Positions 37,820 through 46,539 are shown, counted from the stretch's first letter. The stretch is DNA of 64,000 bases from Arcticibacterium luteifluviistationis (GCF_003258705.1 NZ_CP029480.1:434001-498000), one strand, 5' to 3'. The notes: generated by a model from the letters alone, not told the origin. Made by a program: numbers and translations.

Positions 37820-38476
37820 TTAATACGCAGTAAAGGCGAAAGAAACGATGTTTGCACCCATTTGAAGAGCAGATGTTCTTATAGACTCAGGGTCGCCGTA
37901 AACGGATTGGTCTTCCCAACCATTTCCAAGATCAGACTCATATGTAAAGAAACAAACAAGCCTGCCTTCATAAAATAATCCAAAGCCTTGTGGAGCTTTA
38001 TTATCATGCTCATGTACTTTCGGTAAACCTGAGGCAAACTTATATTTCTGATGATAAATAGGATGGCTAAAAGGCACCTCTACAAACTCAGATTCTGGAA
38101 AAACCTTAAGCATTTCTCTTCTTATAAACTTACTAAGCCCATAATTATCATCCACGTGAAGAAAGCCTCCTGAAATCAAGTATTTACGCAAATTATCAGC
38201 TTCAGCATCTGAAAATATTACATTTCCATGACCCGTCATGTGCACAAAAGGATATTGAAAAATCTCTGAATTACTGGCATCCACAATATCCTCTTCACTG
38301 AAGATATTCATTTTCAGATTGGTGTTGCAATAGGATATAAGATTAGGAAGCGAGGTTTTATTAGAATACCAATCGCCACCACCACCATACTTTAGTCTTG
38401 CTATTTTTATGGTAGGAGATTGAGCTGAAACTTCAGCAAAGCCTAGCAAACAAAACATTATGAATAACTTTCTCAT
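37820..38476 (-). CDS. Secreted DUF4159 protein
   Basis: A cleavable signal (ending EVSAQS) is followed by a DUF4159 domain: KIARLKYGGGGDWYSNKTSLPNL at the start, FVHMTGHGNVIFSDAEADNLRKYLISGGFLHVDDNYG in the middle, and a glutamine-amidotransferase-like fold overall. Catalytic residues of true amidotransferases are not obvious, so activity is unknown. The gene follows rsmE by 6 bases, suggesting one transcript from 39718 down to 37820. Confidence 0.88.
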   Translation of the reverse strand: MRKLFIMFCLLGFAEVSAQSPTIKIARLKYGGGGDWYSNKTSLPNLISYCNTNLKMNIFSEEDIVDASNSEIFQYPFVHMTGHGNVIFSDAEADNLRKYLISGGFLHVDDNYGLSKFIRREMLKVFPESEFVEVPFSHPIYHQKYKFASGLPKVHEHDNKAPQGFGLFYEGRLVCFFTYESDLGNGWEDQSVYGDPESIRTSALQMGANIVSFAFTAY

Positions 38477-38482
38477 GCTATC

Positions 38483-39172
38483 TTAAATCATATTTAATAA
38501 AGTAACCGCCACCAAACCCGCTGTTTCTGTACGCAGCCTTGAATGCCCCATACTCACCATTTCATAACCAGCAGCCTCTGCCATTTCTATTTCCGAAGGG
38601 TCAAAGTCTCCTTCTGGCCCTACCATAATACAAACGCTATCTCCAATATCATTAGTGGTTAGGTCTGTTGACTTTTCATTTAAATGAGCCACAAACTTCT
38701 GCTTTGCTGTTTCCGCTTGCCCTAAATACTCTTTTATAGTGACCAAATTCGTTAAATCAGGAAGGTAAGCTTTCAATGACTGCTTCATGGCAGAAACTGC
38801 AATTCGATTTAGTCTGTCTAATTTCAAATGCTTTCGTTCCGAGTTTTTGGTTAGAATAAAAGATATTTCTGAGATACCTATTTCCACTGCTTTCTCCACA
38901 AAATACTCCATACGGTCAATATTCTTTGTGGGAGCTATCACCACTTTGATATGCCTTTTAGGCTTTTCAAATTCTCTTTGAGTAGCTAAAATATTGAGCT
39001 TAGTTTTCTTTTGATTAGCGTCAGCTATTTGACAGGTGAACAGATTTCCTATTCCATCCGTCACCATTATCTCATCACCTTCTTTTTTTCTTAAAACCCG
39101 TATGCAGTGCTTTGAATCTATTTCATCCAAAATAGCATCCTGCTCAAAATTAGCTTTATAAAAAAGTTGCAT
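38483..39172 (-). CDS. rsmE: 16S rRNA m3U1498 methyltransferase
   Basis: This SPOUT-fold methyltransferase of 229 residues modifies U1498 of 16S rRNA. Markers are an N-terminal PUA-like domain (HCIRVLRKKEGDEIMVTDG), then PTKNIDRMEYFVEKAVEIG, and the knotted C-terminal SAM site IMVGPEGDFDPSEIE and LGHSRLRTETAG-type sequence (here MGHSRLRTETAG). Its start directly abuts the stop of the upstream acidic protein gene, so the two are coupled. Confidence 0.95.
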   Translation of the reverse strand: MQLFYKANFEQDAILDEIDSKHCIRVLRKKEGDEIMVTDGIGNLFTCQIADANQKKTKLNILATQREFEKPKRHIKVVIAPTKNIDRMEYFVEKAVEIGISEISFILTKNSERKHLKLDRLNRIAVSAMKQSLKAYLPDLTNLVTIKEYLGQAETAKQKFVAHLNEKSTDLTTNDIGDSVCIMVGPEGDFDPSEIEMAEAAGYEMVSMGHSRLRTETAGLVAVTLLNMI

Positions 39173-39718
39173 TTACTCCCCTGCTATATCCTGCTTAAAA
39201 CTAAAACGGTCTTTATCAAGTTCAAAAGTACCAGCGTTAAATTCTTTTATGAAATCTTCTATAACTTCTGGAAAGATTTCTTCCACATTTATAGCCAACT
39301 CTAGTCCAATTCCGAATTCAAAATCTTTATCAATATTCAAAAACTCGCTCACCTTCATTTCATCATCATCTTCCATTTCCATGATGAATTCTTCAATCAG
39401 CTCGTCTGCTTTAGGATTTATTTCATAATCGTCTCCACGTTGCTCTATAGGCACAAAATCCTTATGGATGGCTCCTACTCTTTTTTCTGCCTCATCCAAT
39501 ATCATACTATTATAATGAAGCTCAAGCGTAAAAATAGCAGCATCATAAATCACTTCTTTGCCATCTTCGGTCTTCCCTATAAATTGAAACTGAAAGAACT
39601 CTCCACTGTCAGAAAGTTCCTGCTCGTCTAAAACCAAAACATAATTTTGGCCTTCTTCTTCACACTCTTTTTTTAATTGGGCTATTTCGCCTGCGTCAAA
39701 TCCTGGATTCATCAACAT
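39173..39718 (-). CDS. Conserved acidic cytosolic protein, function unknown
   Basis: This 181-residue, strongly acidic protein has no signal or membrane segment. It has long helical stretches rich in Glu and Asp (EEFIMEMEDDDE, NVEEIFPEVIEDFIKEF). I do not recognise the family. It is the first gene of a probable three-gene transcript with rsmE and the DUF4159 gene, with zero bases to rsmE. Two start codons are possible (residues 1 and 3). I keep the first. Confidence 0.75.
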   Translation of the reverse strand: MLMNPGFDAGEIAQLKKECEEEGQNYVLVLDEQELSDSGEFFQFQFIGKTEDGKEVIYDAAIFTLELHYNSMILDEAEKRVGAIHKDFVPIEQRGDDYEINPKADELIEEFIMEMEDDDEMKVSEFLNIDKDFEFGIGLELAINVEEIFPEVIEDFIKEFNAGTFELDKDRFSFKQDIAGE

Positions 39719-39731
39719 GTAAGTTTATTTC

Positions 39732-39739
39732 TATCTTTG
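39732..39739 (+). promoter_or_regulatory. -7 promoter box (TATCTTTG)
   Basis: This exact TAnnTTTG box lies 27 bases before the LTA-synthase-like ATG, in the 47-base gap to the divergent acidic protein gene. Confidence 0.6.
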
Positions 39740-39765
39740 CCTCAAAGATCACAATTTACTATTGA

Positions 39766-41610
39766 ATGAAAGAAAGAATACAGTTTTTGTTTATATATTT
39801 TGGATTTTGGGTGGCGTTTTTTCTTACTGCCAGACTCATTTTCCTAGGTTATCATATCAATGAAACCAAACTATTGACCTTAGAAACTCTCTTTGGTATC
39901 TTCTGGAATGGTATCCGAATGGATATGTCCATGGCGGGTTACTTCAGTATTTTCCCATTCTTTTGGGTTGCCTTCTCTAATTGGATAAAGAAAAGCATCT
40001 TCGAAAGAGGGCTTTATGGCTATACTTTAATTTTGGTTTTCATAGTGACCCTAATTATAGTGGTAGATCTAGAAGTATATAATGTGTGGGATTATAGACT
40101 AGACGCTACGCCATTGCAATATCTCAATACACCTAAAGAGGCTTTTGCATCCGTAAAATCATCACCAGTCTTCCGATTATTCTTAAGCTACATTTTACTA
40201 ATTATAGTAGCTAGTTTCTTTGTTTATAGAATTATTGGTAAAAAGATTAACACTTGGAAGAGCATTAAGAAGTGGCCATTTATGCCCATTGCTATTTTTA
40301 TGGCTTTTGCCCTAATCATTCCTATAAGAGGTGGTTTTGGCATAGCTCCTATGAATCAGAGTACTGTTTATTTCTCTGACAATAATTTTGCAAACATATC
40401 TGCGGTTAACGCCTCATGGAACTTCTTGAGTTCACTGGTCAATAAGCGTAACTTGAAAGTAAACCCATACACTTATTTGCCTAAAGAGGAGATATCTCAA
40501 GCTATGGAACAGCTATTTCCTGAAGATGGGCCAACTCTTCAACTCACCAAACCGAATTTAAAGAAGCCGAATGTTCTTCTTATAATATGGGAGAGTTTTA
40601 CTGAAAAGGTGGTGGATGAAAGTAAAAATGGACAGGAAATAACACCAAATTTTAACCGACTAAAAAAAGAAGGTGTTTATTTCTCAAATGTTTATGCCTC
40701 GGGTGATAGAACAGATAAAGGCATAGTAGCAGTTTTGAGCGGCTACCCTGCTCAACCTACCCAATCTATCATAAAAGAGCCTAAGAAAACTGCTCGTTTA
40801 CCTATTTTGACAAAGGATTTCCAAAAGGATGGATATAGAACGGCTTTCTATTATGGTGGCGAAACGGAATTCGCCAACATGAAAAGCTACCTCTATGCTG
40901 GTGATTTTGAAAAGATAGTAGACTTGAATGATTTCCCAGAGGATGAATATATTACTAAATGGGGGGTTCACGACAATGTCATTTTTGACAAGTTCCTTGA
41001 AGACCACAGCTATCCAAAGAAGGATCCCTTTTTTGAAACCCTTCTAACCCTCAGCAGCCATGAACCTTTTGACGTACCCTTAGATTCAACGGTAATAGCA
41101 GGTTCTGATGAAGAGAGTATGTATTTGAATTCCTTATATTATACTGACCAAGAATTTGGACGATTCATAGATTCAGCAAAAACTCAATCTTGGTGGAATG
41201 AAACGTTGGTAATTGTAATAGGCGATCATGGACATAGGTTGCCCGATACTGGCAAAAAATCTGACAACTTTAGAACGCCAATGCTCTGGACGGGTGGTGC
41301 AGTTTCAAAACCAAGAATGATTTCCGAAATAACGTCTCAAATTGACCTTCCTAAACTTCTTTTACAAAACCTTAAACTACCTTCTGATAGTTACGTTTGG
41401 AGTAAAAATGTGCTATTAAAACAAAATAAGCCTGAATGGGCCTACTTCAGTTTCTCCGATGGATTTGGATTTATACAAAAAGAAAAAGAAATCATATTTG
41501 ACAATATAGGGCGGAAAATCATCTCAAAAGAGGGTGATATTAATGAAAATGATAAGAGAAATGCCAAAGCAATGCAACAAAAGACGTTTCAAGACTATAT
41601 AGACAAATAG
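39766..41610 (+). CDS. LTA-synthase-like phosphoglycerol/phosphoethanolamine transferase
   Basis: This inner-membrane enzyme of the sulfatase/alkaline-phosphatase superfamily has about five N-terminal helices (residues 5-190) and an extracytoplasmic catalytic domain. The metal site shows IWESFTEK, a nucleophilic Thr in SGDRTDKG, and GDHGHRLP with GKKSDNFRTPMLW. Gram-positive relatives make lipoteichoic acid. In a Gram-negative cell the role is more likely to be decoration of a glycolipid or periplasmic glucan (inference). The gene is monocistronic. Confidence 0.9.
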   Translation: MKERIQFLFIYFGFWVAFFLTARLIFLGYHINETKLLTLETLFGIFWNGIRMDMSMAGYFSIFPFFWVAFSNWIKKSIFERGLYGYTLILVFIVTLIIVVDLEVYNVWDYRLDATPLQYLNTPKEAFASVKSSPVFRLFLSYILLIIVASFFVYRIIGKKINTWKSIKKWPFMPIAIFMAFALIIPIRGGFGIAPMNQSTVYFSDNNFANISAVNASWNFLSSLVNKRNLKVNPYTYLPKEEISQAMEQLFPEDGPTLQLTKPNLKKPNVLLIIWESFTEKVVDESKNGQEITPNFNRLKKEGVYFSNVYASGDRTDKGIVAVLSGYPAQPTQSIIKEPKKTARLPILTKDFQKDGYRTAFYYGGETEFANMKSYLYAGDFEKIVDLNDFPEDEYITKWGVHDNVIFDKFLEDHSYPKKDPFFETLLTLSSHEPFDVPLDSTVIAGSDEESMYLNSLYYTDQEFGRFIDSAKTQSWWNETLVIVIGDHGHRLPDTGKKSDNFRTPMLWTGGAVSKPRMISEITSQIDLPKLLLQNLKLPSDSYVWSKNVLLKQNKPEWAYFSFSDGFGFIQKEKEIIFDNIGRKIISKEGDINENDKRNAKAMQQKTFQDYIDK

Positions 41611-41712
41611 GTCATTAAGAACATACCTATACTTTATTGCATTATTTTAATTTTTTAGAATATTAAACTACAAAAAAACAGTTTGAGGTATATAATATAT
41701 TGACTATTCATA

Positions 41713-41720
41713 TATATTTG
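41713..41720 (+). promoter_or_regulatory. Possible -7 promoter box of the glutamine synthetase gene (TATATTTG)
   Basis: A TAnnTTTG match lies 48 bases before the ATG. The surrounding sequence is very A/T-rich, so a chance match is possible. Confidence 0.45.
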
Positions 41721-41767
41721 TTCTAATATTTTATGATTCATATCATTTACAACAATTAATCACAATC

Positions 41768-42790
41768 ATGGCAAAAATTAAATTAGAGTACATTTGGCTC
41801 GACGGTTACTTCCCTACTCAAAATCTAAGAAGTAAAACTAAAGTAGAAGAACACGAAAACTTTAAAGGTACCTTAGAAGAAATAGGTAACTGGTCTTTTG
41901 ACGGTTCTTCAACACGTCAAGCTGAAGGTGGCTCATCTGACTGTTTATTGGTTCCTGTTGCAATCTATCCTGATCCAGATCGTATCAATGGATACTTGGT
42001 TATGACAGAGGTTATGAATGCTGATGGAACTCCCCACGTTTCTAACGGTAGAGCAACAATTGATGATGATGACAATGATTTCTGGTTCGGATTTGAGCAA
42101 GAGTATTTTATCATGGATACTGCTACAGGACTTCCTTTAGGATTCCCTATTGGTGGCTATCCTGCTCCTCAAGGAATGTACTACTGTTCTGTAGGTGGAA
42201 AAAACACACACGGAAGAGATTTAGTAGAAAGACATGCTGATTTATGTATCGATGCTGGTTTGAACTTTGAAGGTATTAATCAAGAAGTGGCTAGTGGACA
42301 GTGGGAATTTCAATTGTTCGCAAAAGGAGCCAAATTAGCTGGTGACGAATTGTGGATAGCGAGATATCTTTTAGATAGATTAACAGAGCAATATGGTTAC
42401 TATATCGAGTATCACCCAAAACCATTAGGAAAAGACATGGACTGGAATGGTTCAGGTATGCATGCTAACTTCTCTAATACTACTTTAAGAACATGTGGTG
42501 ATAAAGATGTTTATGCTACCATTTGTGAAGCATTTAGACCATTAGTAAAAGAGCATATTGCTGTTTACGGTGAGTTTAACGACCAACGTTTAACTGGATT
42601 ACACGAAACTGCAGCCATTACAGATTTCTCTTGGGGAATTTCTGATAGAGGAGCATCTATTCGTATCCCTCTAATTGCGGTTGAGAAAGGATGGAAAGGT
42701 TGGTTAGAAGACAGAAGACCTGCATCTAACGGAGATCCTTACAAAATTGCTGGTAGAATTATCAAAACAGTAAAAAGTGCTAAGGTTTAA
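41768..42790 (+). CDS. glnII: Type II (eukaryote-like) glutamine synthetase
   Basis: This GSII-type glutamine synthetase makes glutamine from glutamate, ammonia and ATP. The chain is only 340 residues, versus about 470 for GSI. It has LEYIWLDGY, WSFDGSSTRQAEG, GFEQEYFIMD, EGINQEVASGQWEFQ, and the ATP/glutamate site GSGMHANFSNTT and DRGASIRIP. The adenylylation Tyr loop of GSI is absent, so regulation must be different. It is transcribed alone, with a terminator directly behind it. Confidence 0.96.
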   Translation: MAKIKLEYIWLDGYFPTQNLRSKTKVEEHENFKGTLEEIGNWSFDGSSTRQAEGGSSDCLLVPVAIYPDPDRINGYLVMTEVMNADGTPHVSNGRATIDDDDNDFWFGFEQEYFIMDTATGLPLGFPIGGYPAPQGMYYCSVGGKNTHGRDLVERHADLCIDAGLNFEGINQEVASGQWEFQLFAKGAKLAGDELWIARYLLDRLTEQYGYYIEYHPKPLGKDMDWNGSGMHANFSNTTLRTCGDKDVYATICEAFRPLVKEHIAVYGEFNDQRLTGLHETAAITDFSWGISDRGASIRIPLIAVEKGWKGWLEDRRPASNGDPYKIAGRIIKTVKSAKV

Positions 42791-42810
42791 TTAACCTAAT
42801 ACTATATTCT

Positions 42811-42839
42811 AAACCTCTCAGACTCGCTCTGGGAGGTTT
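42811..42839 (+). terminator. Rho-independent terminator of glnII
   Basis: AAACCTCTCAGA (42811-42822) pairs with TCTGGGAGGTTT (42828-42839) through one G.T pair, followed by a run of T. This is a textbook intrinsic terminator. Confidence 0.9.
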
Positions 42840-42881
42840 TTTTTTGTTTATAGGAAACCAAAAACCACAAAATTAACTTCT

Positions 42882-42889
42882 TACCTTTG
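42882..42889 (+). promoter_or_regulatory. -7 promoter box directly before mtaB (TACCTTTG)
   Basis: This exact TAnnTTTG box ends 8 bases before the ATG at 42898, so transcription should start at or next to the start codon. The last G of the box is the first base of an in-frame GTG, which is therefore unlikely to be translated. Confidence 0.6.
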
Positions 42890-42897
42890 TGAAAGAA

Positions 42898-44241
42898 ATG
42901 AAGAAAGTAGCATTTTATACATTAGGCTGTAAGTTAAATTACTCAGAGACCTCTACCATCGGTAGAATGTTTGAAGAGAAAGGCTACGCCAAAGTTGACT
43001 TCTCAGAGAAGCCAGATATATTTATTATCAATACTTGTTCTGTAACAGACAACGCCGATAAGAAATGTAGGAAGATAGTGCGAGAAGCTAACGCCATTAA
43101 CCCTGATGGTTATGTGGCTATCATTGGCTGCTACGCACAATTAAAACCAACAGAGATTTCTGAAATACCTGGAGTAGATGCCGTTTTAGGTGCTGCTGAA
43201 AAATTTAGATTGCTAGACCTTCTTGGAGATTTTGTAAAAGAACCTTCGGATTCAAATGTTATAACTACGGGTAAGGTTTTCGCCTCAGAAATTGACGAGC
43301 ACGACTTAGACTATCATACCTCCTACTCTTTAAATGACCGTACTCGTACTTTCCTTAAGGTGCAAGACGGTTGTGATTACCCTTGCACGTACTGTACCAT
43401 ACCGCTAGCACGAGGAAAGAGCCGTTCTGACACAGTGGCTAACATTGTAAAAGCAGCCGAAGATATCGCTTCAAATGGCGTTAAAGAAATAGTTTTAACT
43501 GGTGTCAATATTGGAGACTTCGGCTTAAGAAACGGAATAAGAGAAGAAACATTTTTAGATTTAATAAAGGCTTTAGACCAAGTAAGAGGAATTGAAAGGT
43601 TCCGTATTTCTAGCATAGAGCCAAATCTTCTTAGCAATGAAGCCATAGAATTTGTGGCAAAGTCAAAACGATTTGTTCCTCATTTTCATATTCCGCTTCA
43701 ATCTGGTAGTCCAGAGGTTTTAAGGCTCATGAAGCGACGCTATAAGAAAGACCTATACATTGACCGAGTAAAGCAAATAAAGTCGCTGATGCCTGACTGC
43801 TGTATTGGTGTAGATGTGATAGTAGGTCATCCGGGCGAGACAGAAGAAAGATTCCTAGAAACTTATAATTATATAAATGAGTTGGACGTAAGTTACCTGC
43901 ATGTTTTCTCTTACTCTGAGAGAGCAAATACGGAGGCGGTAGCTATTCACCCTAAAGTAAGTAAGCAAGACAAGTCTAAACGTTCTAAAATGCTTCATAT
44001 CCTATCGGAGAAAAAGAAAAGAGCATTTTACGAGAGTCAAATAGGCAAAACCAAAAGTGTTTTATTTGAAGATGATGTGGAAGAAGGACAAATGCATGGC
44101 TGGACGGAAAATTATGTAAGAATTACCGCCAAATATGACCCACTTCTTATCAATACCACCAAAGAGGTTTCTTTGACAAGTTTTAATGATAAAGGACTGG
44201 TAGAAGTATCTGAAACAGACTTAGTTTTTGAGAAGCATTAA
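42898..44241 (+). CDS. mtaB: tRNA t6A37 methylthiotransferase
   Basis: This radical-SAM methylthiotransferase converts t6A to ms2t6A at tRNA position 37. The N-terminal domain has the three cluster Cys residues (TLGCKLN, NTCSVTD, IIGCYAQL). The radical SAM motif is CDYPCTYCTIPLARG, and the C-terminal TRAM domain starts near SVLFEDD. The length of 447 residues is normal. I use ATG 42898 rather than the GTG at 42889 because the GTG overlaps the promoter box. A hairpin overlaps the stop codon. Confidence 0.95.
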   Translation: MKKVAFYTLGCKLNYSETSTIGRMFEEKGYAKVDFSEKPDIFIINTCSVTDNADKKCRKIVREANAINPDGYVAIIGCYAQLKPTEISEIPGVDAVLGAAEKFRLLDLLGDFVKEPSDSNVITTGKVFASEIDEHDLDYHTSYSLNDRTRTFLKVQDGCDYPCTYCTIPLARGKSRSDTVANIVKAAEDIASNGVKEIVLTGVNIGDFGLRNGIREETFLDLIKALDQVRGIERFRISSIEPNLLSNEAIEFVAKSKRFVPHFHIPLQSGSPEVLRLMKRRYKKDLYIDRVKQIKSLMPDCCIGVDVIVGHPGETEERFLETYNYINELDVSYLHVFSYSERANTEAVAIHPKVSKQDKSKRSKMLHILSEKKKRAFYESQIGKTKSVLFEDDVEEGQMHGWTENYVRITAKYDPLLINTTKEVSLTSFNDKGLVEVSETDLVFEKH

Positions 44242-44256
44242 TTGCCTCTCAAAAAC
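44224..44256 (+). terminator. Hairpin overlapping the mtaB stop
   Basis: GTTTTTGAGA (44224-44233) pairs with TCTCAAAAAC (44247-44256), with the stop codon TAA in the loop. A T-rich stretch follows about 8 bases later. This is a plausible terminator. Confidence 0.6.
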
Positions 44257-44274
44257 ACTATCTATTTTTTAGTC

Positions 44275-44379
44275 TTATTTATCTGAATAAGTCACAAATA
44301 GCCGTGACCTACCATCAGCACTCCAAGCGTATTTCTCAAGGCTTCCTTTACCGCCAAAAATGTAAGCCACTTGTTTTGG
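44275..44379 (-). pseudogene. Possible C-terminal remnant of a propeller protein
   Basis: A 34-codon open stretch on the minus strand ends in a normal stop. It encodes QVAYIFGGKGSLEKYAWS followed by ADGRSRLFVTYSDK, which looks like the last blade of a TolB/PD40-type propeller. It is closed by a stop directly upstream and has no start codon. It may be the end of a gene that has otherwise been lost. Confidence 0.35.
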
Positions 44380-44612
44380 CTAATACCACTTTGGCAGGCA
44401 CTATACCCCAGAAATAAGCTATACTAAACTAAATGCCAGCATCTTTAACTAAGTAATTAGTTACTTTTTTGTATATTAATAGAAAGACCTACCTGCCGCT
44501 TTTTCAGCAGCAAGGCTTCCATCAACAGCAATAGCCACTGATTCCTTAATAAAGTCTCAGCGTTTATTTTTCATTTCAAAGAGGGTAATAGTTCATCAAT
44601 GAAACTAGCCTT

Positions 44613-44729
44613 ATGGTATTACAATTTAGTGATAGAGCAAGCGTATCAAAAAGTGTTTCAAGCTTAGAGAATAAGCACTTGAAAGAATTAAAGGCAGTAA
44701 AAAAACAAAGGAAACATAAAGCTCTTTGA
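44613..44729 (+). CDS. Possible Lys-rich small protein (38 residues) or remnant
   Basis: An ATG-initiated frame of 38 codons encodes a helical, basic peptide (SSLENKHLKELKAVKKQRKH). It is followed 36 bases later by a hairpin that would work as a terminator. The same frame stays open and protein-like for about 20 codons beyond the TGA, which argues for decay of a longer gene. I recognise no family and see no promoter box. Confidence 0.22.
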   Translation: MVLQFSDRASVSKSVSSLENKHLKELKAVKKQRKHKAL

Positions 44730-44765
44730 AAAGAACAGCTAAATTCTGAACAGCTATTTAATAAG

Positions 44766-44792
44766 AAACTACTCACCAAAGGCGAGTAGTTT
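44766..44792. terminator. Hairpin in the gene-poor stretch
   Basis: AAACTACTC (44766-44774) and GAGTAGTTT (44784-44792) form the stem, extended by CC/GG toward a short loop. Read on the minus strand the stem extends without a mismatch through a G.T pair. Confidence 0.55.
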
Positions 44793-45143
44793 GCTTTCGG
44801 AGTACAACAAAACCACAATAAATTGTGTTTTTGACGTACCATCCTCATTCACCTAACTTTATTTCTTACATTTTACATTAACCAGTACTTTATACTGCAT
44901 GAATTTGTTAATAATATTATCACAAATATAGGAACACTGTTTGCACCACTACAAAGAACACCGAAATTATGCCATAAAAGAGTAAATTATCATCAATTAT
45001 TGATATTTTGGGGTCGAATAATTAAATTAATTTAAAAATAGCCTTAAAGTTATTTATTTGGCATTTTTGTTAAAATGCAGAATATTAACAAATAACTATC
45101 TTATTTATACTAAATTATGATCTAAGAAATAGACATAAAAAAA

Positions 45144-45160
45144 CTCACCATATTGGTGAG
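45144..45160 (-). terminator. Terminator of the 45234-45929 gene
   Basis: The palindrome CTCACCA-TAT-TGGTGAG is followed, on the minus strand, by a run of seven T. It lies about 75 bases beyond the stop of the secreted protein gene. Confidence 0.8.
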
Positions 45161-45233
45161 GCTTTCATTTATTCAAAAACAGCTTCAAACTGTCATGTTA
45201 ACTCAAATGGGTAAAAGACGAAACTGTTTAATA

Positions 45234-45929
45234 TTATTCTAGCGTATTTATATAAGAAACTAACTTGACCATGTCTTCTATTTTTTTGTTGGACAATTTC
45301 TCAGCTTTGACAAATTTCTTCAAATCAGTACTGATATAAGGAAGTAAAAGCATTATTTCCTTTATGCTATTTACTTTAACCATGTCTTTGTTTGGTCTGT
45401 TTATATAATATGTATCTGACAATTTCACAAGCTTAGGAAGATGAGCAGCGGACTCTAAAGCTTTGGGTGGTTGGGCTTCTCGAAATGAGACATTTTTTTT
45501 AGCGTATAAACTCACCTCTCCTGCTACCAGTTCCACTAAGAAGCCTCTAACCGTTGAAAGTTTAAAAGGAAAATCACCTACAACAAATTTTTGTTCATCT
45601 AGCTCGATACTCTTAATTAAGGGGCTTGGATCTAAATAGAGATTTCGGCCTCCTAAATTAAATTCCATAACGTCTTGATAGATGTTATATCTTATGTTGA
45701 CCGGATTAAAAGTCCCTCGAAGCGTAATAACTTCCCCCTCCTGAAATTCGGGGTTCAAGTATGGTGTTCCTTCAAATTCAGTATTTACTGGCCTTATTTT
45801 TTTAGCATCTTTCTCTAACTCATTTAGAATTAAATTATTAGTAAAAGAAGTGCCATTATTTAATAAATGCTGGCTAAAACTGCTTACGCTGAAGGTACAT
45901 ACGAAACAAATTAGTAGGAACTTTTTCAT
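45234..45929 (-). CDS. Secreted protein of unknown function
   Basis: The start at 45929 gives a standard signal peptide (KKFLLICFVCTFSVSSFSQ) and a mature protein of about 210 residues. The middle (residues 60-150) is beta-rich with LRGTFNPVNIRYNIYQDVMEFNL, and the C-terminal third is helical and Lys-rich. Similar secreted Bacteroidota proteins are of unknown role, and I cannot assign a family. An upstream in-frame ATG at 45968 would bury the signal and is rejected. Transcribed alone, it has its own terminator. Confidence 0.75.
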   Translation of the reverse strand: MKKFLLICFVCTFSVSSFSQHLLNNGTSFTNNLILNELEKDAKKIRPVNTEFEGTPYLNPEFQEGEVITLRGTFNPVNIRYNIYQDVMEFNLGGRNLYLDPSPLIKSIELDEQKFVVGDFPFKLSTVRGFLVELVAGEVSLYAKKNVSFREAQPPKALESAAHLPKLVKLSDTYYINRPNKDMVKVNSIKEIMLLLPYISTDLKKFVKAEKLSNKKIEDMVKLVSYINTLE

Positions 45930-46045
45930 AACAGTATATTCATTATTTAACGGAACGTTTATCAGCATAATTAAGCATTAAAGAATACATGCACCTATAA
46001 AACGCTGTATTAATCGGCCTTTTCCTAGATAACAATGTACAAAAA

Positions 46046-46072
46046 AATCCAGCTAACAATGTTAACTGGATT
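46046..46072 (-). terminator. Intrinsic terminator of the ferredoxin gene
   Basis: AATCCAG and CTGGATT with an inner TAAC/GTTA pair form a nearly perfect stem. On the minus strand a run of seven T follows directly. It lies about 70 bases after the ferredoxin stop. Confidence 0.85.
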
Positions 46073-46141
46073 CTATAAAATAAATCTTTAAAATTTGTAT
46101 TAACTTAATATAAAATCAATACAAGACTATATCTCTATACT

Positions 46142-46495
46142 TTAAGCTTCCTCCGCGTGTAGCCACGCTTTCTTAGCTAATAGTGTTTCTTCTTCTTCTA
46201 CCTTATCTGGGTCTGGCACACAGCAATCTACTGGGCAAACCGCAGCACACTGAGGCTCTTCGTGAAAGCCCATACACTCTGTACACTTATCTGAAACTAT
46301 ATAATAAAATTCGTCTGAAACAGGTTCTTGGTCATCTTTGGCATCTATAACGGTGCCATCACCGAAATCTACTTCTTCCAAAGCAGTTCCACCGGCCCAT
46401 GTCCATTCTATTCCTCCTTCATAAATTGCAGTATTTGGGCACTCAGGTTCGCAAGCCCCACAGTTTATGCATTCGTCTGTTATAATAATCGCCAT
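46142..46495 (-). CDS. 2[4Fe-4S] ferredoxin (Alvin-type)
   Basis: This 117-residue electron carrier has two cluster motifs. The first is [12 protein letters not shown] (CX2CX2CX3CP). The second is [18 protein letters not shown] (CX2CX8CX3CP). The eight-residue spacing in the second motif is that of Alvin-type, low-potential ferredoxins. An insertion of about 45 residues, including [21 protein letters not shown], separates the clusters and is more than the usual spacing. It is divergent from the LuxC-type reductase gene. A -7 box on its strand lies 37 bases before the start. Confidence 0.93.
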   Translation of the reverse strand: MAIIITDECINCGACEPECPNTAIYEGGIEWTWAGGTALEEVDFGDGTVIDAKDDQEPVSDEFYYIVSDKCTECMGFHEEPQCAAVCPVDCCVPDPDKVEEEETLLAKKAWLHAEEA

Positions 46496-46531
46496 AGCAA
46501 TTGCAGTTCTGTTGTTAGTTCAAATAAAGAA

Positions 46532-46539
46532 CAAATATA
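46532..46539 (-). promoter_or_regulatory. -7 promoter box of the ferredoxin gene
   Basis: Read on the minus strand this is TATATTTG, an exact TAnnTTTG match, 37 bases before the ferredoxin ATG. Confidence 0.5.

Larger units (their letters stand above)
44242..45233. other. Gene-poor stretch with decayed coding remnants
   Basis: About 990 bases carry no full gene. Besides the fragment at 44275-44379, a second coding-like piece on the minus strand (44476-44556) ends GSLAAEKAAGRSFY and a stop. On the plus strand a 38-codon frame (44613-44729) encodes a Lys-rich peptide whose frame continues past its stop. A hairpin at 44766-44792 and the terminator at 45144-45160 lie further on. The rest (44800-45130) is very A/T-rich, and I see nothing else in it. 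Confidence 0.5.

Noticed and set aside
44576-44848. Open frame of 90 codons on the minus strand
   Set aside because: Cys/Phe/Leu-rich composition typical of a chance frame in A/T-rich DNA. It overlaps a hairpin and opposes another weak frame.
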